Positions 7,124 through 10,829 of a stretch of 10,829 nucleotides of DNA are shown piece by piece. The translations under genes and the position numbers were made by a program. The notes beneath the pieces are model-generated. The model was not told where the DNA came from. It did no database searches and saw only the letters and a list, made by a program, of their open reading frames with translations. The DNA is taken from the NCBI GenBank assembly GCA_965235655.1, contig CBDDYU010000006.1, positions 1 through 10,829 on the forward strand. The letters are read 5' to 3'. Source of the stretch: CBDDYU01 sp965235655 (GTDB taxonomy: Bacteria > Pseudomonadota > Alphaproteobacteria > Pelagibacterales > Pelagibacteraceae). Positions within the stretch are counted from its first letter, which is position 1; each line of letters starts with the position of its first letter.

Positions 7124-8896
7124 AATATCCAAAGGAATATCTAGACGAAATTAAAACTAGATTAAAAGTATCTACGGTAGTTTCAAAAACAGTGATTTTG
7201 AAAAAAAGAGGCAAAGAGTATGTAGGCTTATCTCCGTTTAAAACTGAAAAAACACCTTCTTTTACCGTTAACGATGAAAAAGAATTTTATCATTGTTTTG
7301 CAACCTCAGAGCATGGAAACATATTTGATTTTGTAATGAAAACTCAGAATTTAAAGTTTGGTGAGGCTGTTAAATACTTGGCTAATTTAGCTGGCATGCA
7401 ACCATTTATGTTTTCAAAACAAGATGAAGAGAGAGAAAAGAAATGGAAAGAATATCTATCAATTTTTAAACGTTATGTTGATTTTTATCATGATGAACTG
7501 TTGAAAAATGAATCCTTATCACATGCTAGAGATTATTTAAAAAATAGATCTTTAGGAAAAGAAGAAGTCAAAAAATTCAAAATTGGATTTATTGAAAAAA
7601 ATCCTAATTTTTATGAAATACTTAAAGAAGAATTTAGTGAACAAGCTTTAATGGAAACAGGTCTTATTTTATTTAGATGATAAAAAAAAAACTTATGTTG
7701 AAAGATTTAGAGGTAGATTAATTTTTCCAATAAATAATATTTCAGGTCAACCCATAGCATTAGGGGGAAGAATTATTGACAATAGCGATTATCTTGCAAA
7801 ATATATTAATTCACCAGAGACAAATTTTTTTAAGAAAGGCTCAAATTTATATAACTTAGATTTAGCAAGAAAATTATCAAATAAACTTGATCATATTTAT
7901 CTAGTTGAAGGTTATATGGATGTGGTTGGTTTAAGTAAAAATGGAATTGAAAATGCTGTTGCAAATCTTGGTACATCATTAACAGATAAGCAAATTCTTA
8001 CTTTAAATCAATTTTTTGATGATATTATTATTTGTTTTGATGGTGATGAAAGTGGATATAAGGCTGCTTTAAGAGCTGCGGAAAATTCAATAAAAGAATT
8101 AAAACCTGAAAAACAAATTTCCTTTCTTTTCTTACCAGATAAAGAGGATCCTGACAGTTTTGTAAATAAAAATGGAAAAAATTATTTTATTGATTTTACT
8201 AAACAAAGTAAAATTTCTATTCATCAGTTCATTTTCAGTCATTATAAAAAACAAACTAACAATGATCCTTCATCTATGGCAATTCTTGAAAAAAATTTAA
8301 GAAATATTGCAAATACCATAAAAGATGATTTTATTAAAAAGTATGTTTTAGAGTATTTTTTAGAAAAAATTTCAGAACTTACTCCACATTCTAATCAAGG
8401 TAGAAGAAATTTTTATGTAAAAAAAACTAAATCGCTAGCTTCTACAAAAAAACACTACAACGACAGTCACTCAGTTTCCGCTGTTGAGCTTAAAGAATAT
8501 TCATTAATTTACTTGATGATTAATAATTTAGATTTATTGCAAGAAAATATTCACTTGTTAGAAAATATAAAATTATTCACTAAAATTAATATTCAGATTT
8601 TTGATTTGATGCTTGTAAAAATGAAATCTGGTGAAAAAATTGTTATTGAAGATTTAAATATAGACTCGCAACTAATAGATCGAATTAATAAGTTTGCTCC
8701 TATAAAATATATTCTTAAAAATAAACCAAATAATGATCACCAAGTGATAGAACTACTAGAGGATATTGCTCGAGACTTAAATAATTATGATTTAGAATTT
8801 AGAATTGAAGAATTAGAATCAAAATTTTCTAAAGATTTGAGTGAGACCACATTTAATGAACTAAAAGAGCTTAAAAAAAAGCAAAATATCAACTAA
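7120..8896 (+). CDS. dnaG: DNA primase, reading frame broken by one extra base near 7675
   Basis: DnaG synthesises RNA primers at the replication fork and works with the DnaB helicase. The first frame (from ATG 7120, overlapping yqeY by 4 bp) stops at TGA 7678-7680. The second frame continues without loss as DDKKKTYVERFRGRLIFPI to TAA at 8894. Skipping one base at about 7675 gives about 591 residues. In the restored protein, TOPRIM residues are visible as E263 in LVEGYMD and D307/D309 in CFDGDESG, two less than the E. coli numbering recalled for these positions, so the spacing is intact. The N-terminal CHC2-type ribbon is altered: S38, K41 and T62 stand where C, H and C bind zinc, and only C59 remains. 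The C-terminal part (about 430-591) is divergent, as is usual for the helicase-binding domain. An essential single-copy gene is unlikely to be truly inactive, so I favour a sequence error. The ATG at 7916 is internal, not a real start. Confidence 0.93.
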
Positions 8897-8903
8897 TCTA
8901 TCT

Positions 8904-8930
8904 AAATTAGTAATGGATTTTTACTAATTT
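8904..8930. repeat. Perfect 10-bp inverted repeat between dnaG and rpoD
   Basis: AAATTAGTAA (8904-8913) and TTACTAATTT (8921-8930) are exact reverse complements with a 7-base loop, in the 67-bp dnaG-rpoD spacer. The stem has only two G:C pairs and no T-run follows, so an efficient intrinsic terminator is doubtful. The second arm runs into TTGACA (8929-8934), a perfect -35 hexamer oriented toward rpoD. The positions where a -10 would fall (about 8952-8958, ACTTAA/CTTAAA) match poorly. The repeat could be an operator at a dedicated rpoD promoter, an mRNA processing hairpin, or a weak terminator. Confidence 0.5.
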
Positions 8931-8963
8931 GACATTATATAAGACTTCCAAACTTAAATTGCT

Positions 8964-10790
8964 GTGGAAAGAATTATAACTAAATCATTTGCTAGATTGA
9001 TGGGTCGTGGCACTCATAGAGGTTTCATTACATATGAAGAACTCAGCAAATCACTAGGAAAAAGAAATCTTTCAGATGACAATTTATCTCAAGCATTCAT
9101 GCATATTCTTGATGAAGGTGTTGCGCTAGTTGAGAAAAAATCTGACTTTAAAGTTTTAAGAAAAAAAGAAAGCTCATCAAAAGAAGAGGGCAAAACTATT
9201 GAGAAGAGTGATGACCCTATAAGAATGTACCTAAGAGAAATGGGTGGAGTGGAGCTTCTTTCGAGGGAAGGTGAGATTGCAATTGCGAAAAGAATTGAGG
9301 CAGGAAAAGATGTGATGCTAATAGCATTAGCTCAAAGTCCAATTACAGCTCAGCAATTTTCTGAATGGAATGAAAAATTACAAAAAGATGAAATTTTAGT
9401 TAGAGAAATAATTGATATTGATACTAACTATATGGAAGATGAGTCTACAGGACCAAGTGCTAAGCAAAAAAATGCAGGTGAATCAGATAAAGATGATAGC
9501 TCAAGTGATGATAGCGAAGATGATTTTAATCCAACTCTTGCTGCAATGGAGAGTGAAATCAAACCAAAAGTTTTAAAAACTGTTAACACTTTAACCAAAG
9601 AATATAATAAACTTATTAAGTACCAAAAAGAAAAATTAGATTGTGTTTTAAATTCCCAAAATTTTTCACCAGCAAAAGAAAAAGGTCATGATAAGATTGT
9701 GAATGATATTTTAGAAAATATCAAATCATTACAATTATCCCCTTCAGTTTTAGAGGAATTAGTTCAAAAACATTATACAGAAAATAAAAAAATTATATCA
9801 CTTGAAGGTAATCTTTTAAGACTAGCAATGGATCATCAAATTCCAAGAAATGAATTTATCAAGTTTTATATAGGTAATGAAATAAACCCTAATCTTAAAA
9901 AATTCTTAGATACGAACAATGTTTGGAAGCAATTTTTTACAAAAAATAAAGATGAATTTAAAAATATTAGAGAAAGATTAATTGAAATTAGTCATAAACT
10001 TGGAATGTCAGTAACTGATTTTAAAAAATTAGTTAGTAGAGTTCAAAAAGGTGAAAAAGAATCTAGAATTGCAAAAAAAGAAATGGTTGAAGCTAACTTA
10101 AGACTAGTTATCTCTATTGCTAAAAAATATACTAATAGAGGACTTCAGTTTTTAGACTTAATTCAAGAAGGCAATATTGGTTTGATGAAAGCAGTGGATA
10201 AATTTGAGTACAGAAGAGGTTATAAATTTTCTACTTATGCAACGTGGTGGATCAGACAAGCAATTACAAGATCAATTGCAGACCAAGCTAGAACAATCAG
10301 AATTCCCGTTCATATGATTGAAACAATTAATAAAATTGTAAGAACCCAAAGACTAATTTTAAGTGAGTTTGGTAGAGAAGCTACCCCTGAAGAATTAGCG
10401 CAAAAACTAAGAATGCCTTTAGATAAAGTCAGAAAAGTACTTAAAATTTCTAAAGAACCAGTTTCATTAGAAAAACCAGTTGGAGATGAAGAAGATAGTA
10501 GTTTAGGAGACTTTATTGAAGACACCAAAGCATTAGCACCATTAGAGCAAGCAATTAAATCCAATTTAGGTGAAGCAACAACTAAGATTTTATCAACACT
10601 TACCCCAAGAGAAGAAAGAGTTCTAAGAATGAGATTTGGTGTTGGGATGAATACAGACCATACTTTAGAAGAAGTTGGTTTACAGTTCTCAGTTACTAGA
10701 GAACGAATAAGACAAATAGAGGCAAAAGCGCTTAGAAAATTAAAACATCCTAGTAGATCTAAGCAGTTAAAAAGTTTCTTAGAAAGTTAA
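8964..10790 (+). CDS. rpoD: RNA polymerase housekeeping sigma factor (sigma-70)
   Basis: RpoD directs RNA polymerase to most promoters. The 608 residues contain all sigma-70 regions. Region 1.1-like sequence is at about 1-60 (RGFITYEELSKSL). Region 1.2 is at about 84-113 (DPIRMYLREMGGVELLSREG). A non-conserved region holds a very acidic, serine-rich stretch at about 172-188. Region 2 is at about 372-450, with the core-binding DLIQEGNIGLMKAVDKFEY and the -10-recognition/melting YKFSTYATWWIRQAI. Region 3 is at about 455-530. Region 4 is at about 543-600, with the helix-turn-helix TLEEVGLQFSVTRERIRQIE. The start is GTG at 8964. An in-frame TAA lies at 8955-8957, and the next ATG (residue 13) would cut into region 1.1. 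No Shine-Dalgarno is visible. The gene follows dnaG by 67 bp and a tRNA gene begins 8 bp after its stop. The start is less certain than the identity. Confidence 0.97.
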   Translation: MERIITKSFARLMGRGTHRGFITYEELSKSLGKRNLSDDNLSQAFMHILDEGVALVEKKSDFKVLRKKESSSKEEGKTIEKSDDPIRMYLREMGGVELLSREGEIAIAKRIEAGKDVMLIALAQSPITAQQFSEWNEKLQKDEILVREIIDIDTNYMEDESTGPSAKQKNAGESDKDDSSSDDSEDDFNPTLAAMESEIKPKVLKTVNTLTKEYNKLIKYQKEKLDCVLNSQNFSPAKEKGHDKIVNDILENIKSLQLSPSVLEELVQKHYTENKKIISLEGNLLRLAMDHQIPRNEFIKFYIGNEINPNLKKFLDTNNVWKQFFTKNKDEFKNIRERLIEISHKLGMSVTDFKKLVSRVQKGEKESRIAKKEMVEANLRLVISIAKKYTNRGLQFLDLIQEGNIGLMKAVDKFEYRRGYKFSTYATWWIRQAITRSIADQARTIRIPVHMIETINKIVRTQRLILSEFGREATPEELAQKLRMPLDKVRKVLKISKEPVSLEKPVGDEEDSSLGDFIEDTKALAPLEQAIKSNLGEATTKILSTLTPREERVLRMRFGVGMNTDHTLEEVGLQFSVTRERIRQIEAKALRKLKHPSRSKQLKSFLES

Positions 10791-10798
10791 TTCTACTA

Positions 10799-10829
10799 GG
10801 GCCGTTAGCTCAATAGTAGAGTACTGCAT
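10799..10829 (+). tRNA. tRNA gene, 5' part only, isotype not visible
   Basis: GGGCCGT (10799-10805) forms a 5' acceptor strand. It is followed by T8-A9, the D-stem GCTC (10808-10811), the loop AATAGTA, and GAGT (10819-10822), which closes the D-stem with a G-U pair. A26 and the 5' anticodon-stem strand CTGCA (10824-10828) follow, and the window ends before the anticodon. The order and lengths match the canonical tRNA 5' half. The loop has only one G where G18-G19 is usual. The gene starts 8 bp after rpoD and may be co-transcribed with it. Confidence 0.88.

Noticed and set aside
7682..7691. A10 run as the cause of the dnaG frameshift
   Set aside because: The stop codon of the first frame (7678-7680) lies upstream of the run, so a length change in the run cannot restore the frame. 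The shift must lie before 7678.
7916..8896. Separate gene starting at ATG 7916
   Set aside because: The ATG is the methionine of the TOPRIM motif EGYMD, and the same frame extends upstream with clear DnaG sequence, so this is the second part of dnaG.
10310..10564. Minus-strand open frame of 84 codons with a hydrophobic end
   Set aside because: It is antisense to the conserved regions 2-4 of rpoD. Its composition follows from the opposite-strand codons.
10770..10798. Terminator after rpoD (TTTCT-T-AGAAA)
   Set aside because: The 5-bp arms are separated by a single base, too tight to fold, and no T-run follows.
1..10829. Mobile element, CRISPR array, prophage, toxin-antitoxin or defence genes
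   Set aside because: No direct repeat arrays, transposase, integrase or such motifs were seen. The window is filled by core genes.

Overview
The window is AT-rich (about 30% G+C by eye) with very short intergenic gaps, overlapping genes, lysine- and asparagine-rich proteins and few recognisable Shine-Dalgarno sites. This compaction, the yqeY-dnaG-rpoD order and the protein sequences suggest a streamlined marine alphaproteobacterium of the SAR11/Pelagibacterales type. That placement is inference; no marker search was possible.

Layout. Positions 1-511 (minus) hold the N-terminal half of thioredoxin reductase, trxB, cut by the window edge. Diverging from it after 21 bp is a gene for an ELM1-like (DUF1022) protein, whose reading frame is broken near 611. 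It overlaps by one base a 2-oxoglutarate/Fe(II) oxygenase gene ending at 2134. That gene meets carB tail to tail with a one-base gap. carB and carA (2136-6531, minus) encode the two subunits of carbamoyl-phosphate synthetase, which feeds pyrimidine and arginine synthesis. They overlap by 23 bp. A 127-bp divergent spacer (6532-6658) holds a perfect TATAAT on the carA strand and an inverted repeat. On the plus strand follow yqeY, dnaG (overlapping by 4 bp, broken by a frameshift near 7675) and rpoD, a version of the macromolecular-synthesis operon that couples replication priming with the housekeeping sigma factor. A perfect 10-bp inverted repeat lies between dnaG and rpoD. Eight bases after rpoD a tRNA gene begins and runs off the window.

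Most of the window is core housekeeping, and I do not see a new mobile, defence or biosynthetic system. The points worth a second look are: two single-base frameshifts with the same local context, one in an essential gene; a DnaG zinc ribbon that has lost three of four metal ligands; a carA/carB overlap through an A-run where one base would fuse the two genes; a TTG start for carA beside a palindrome and a five-codon ORF; two AT-rich inverted repeats at promoter-like positions; and a tRNA D-loop without the usual GG. No stretch longer than 300 bases lacks a gene.
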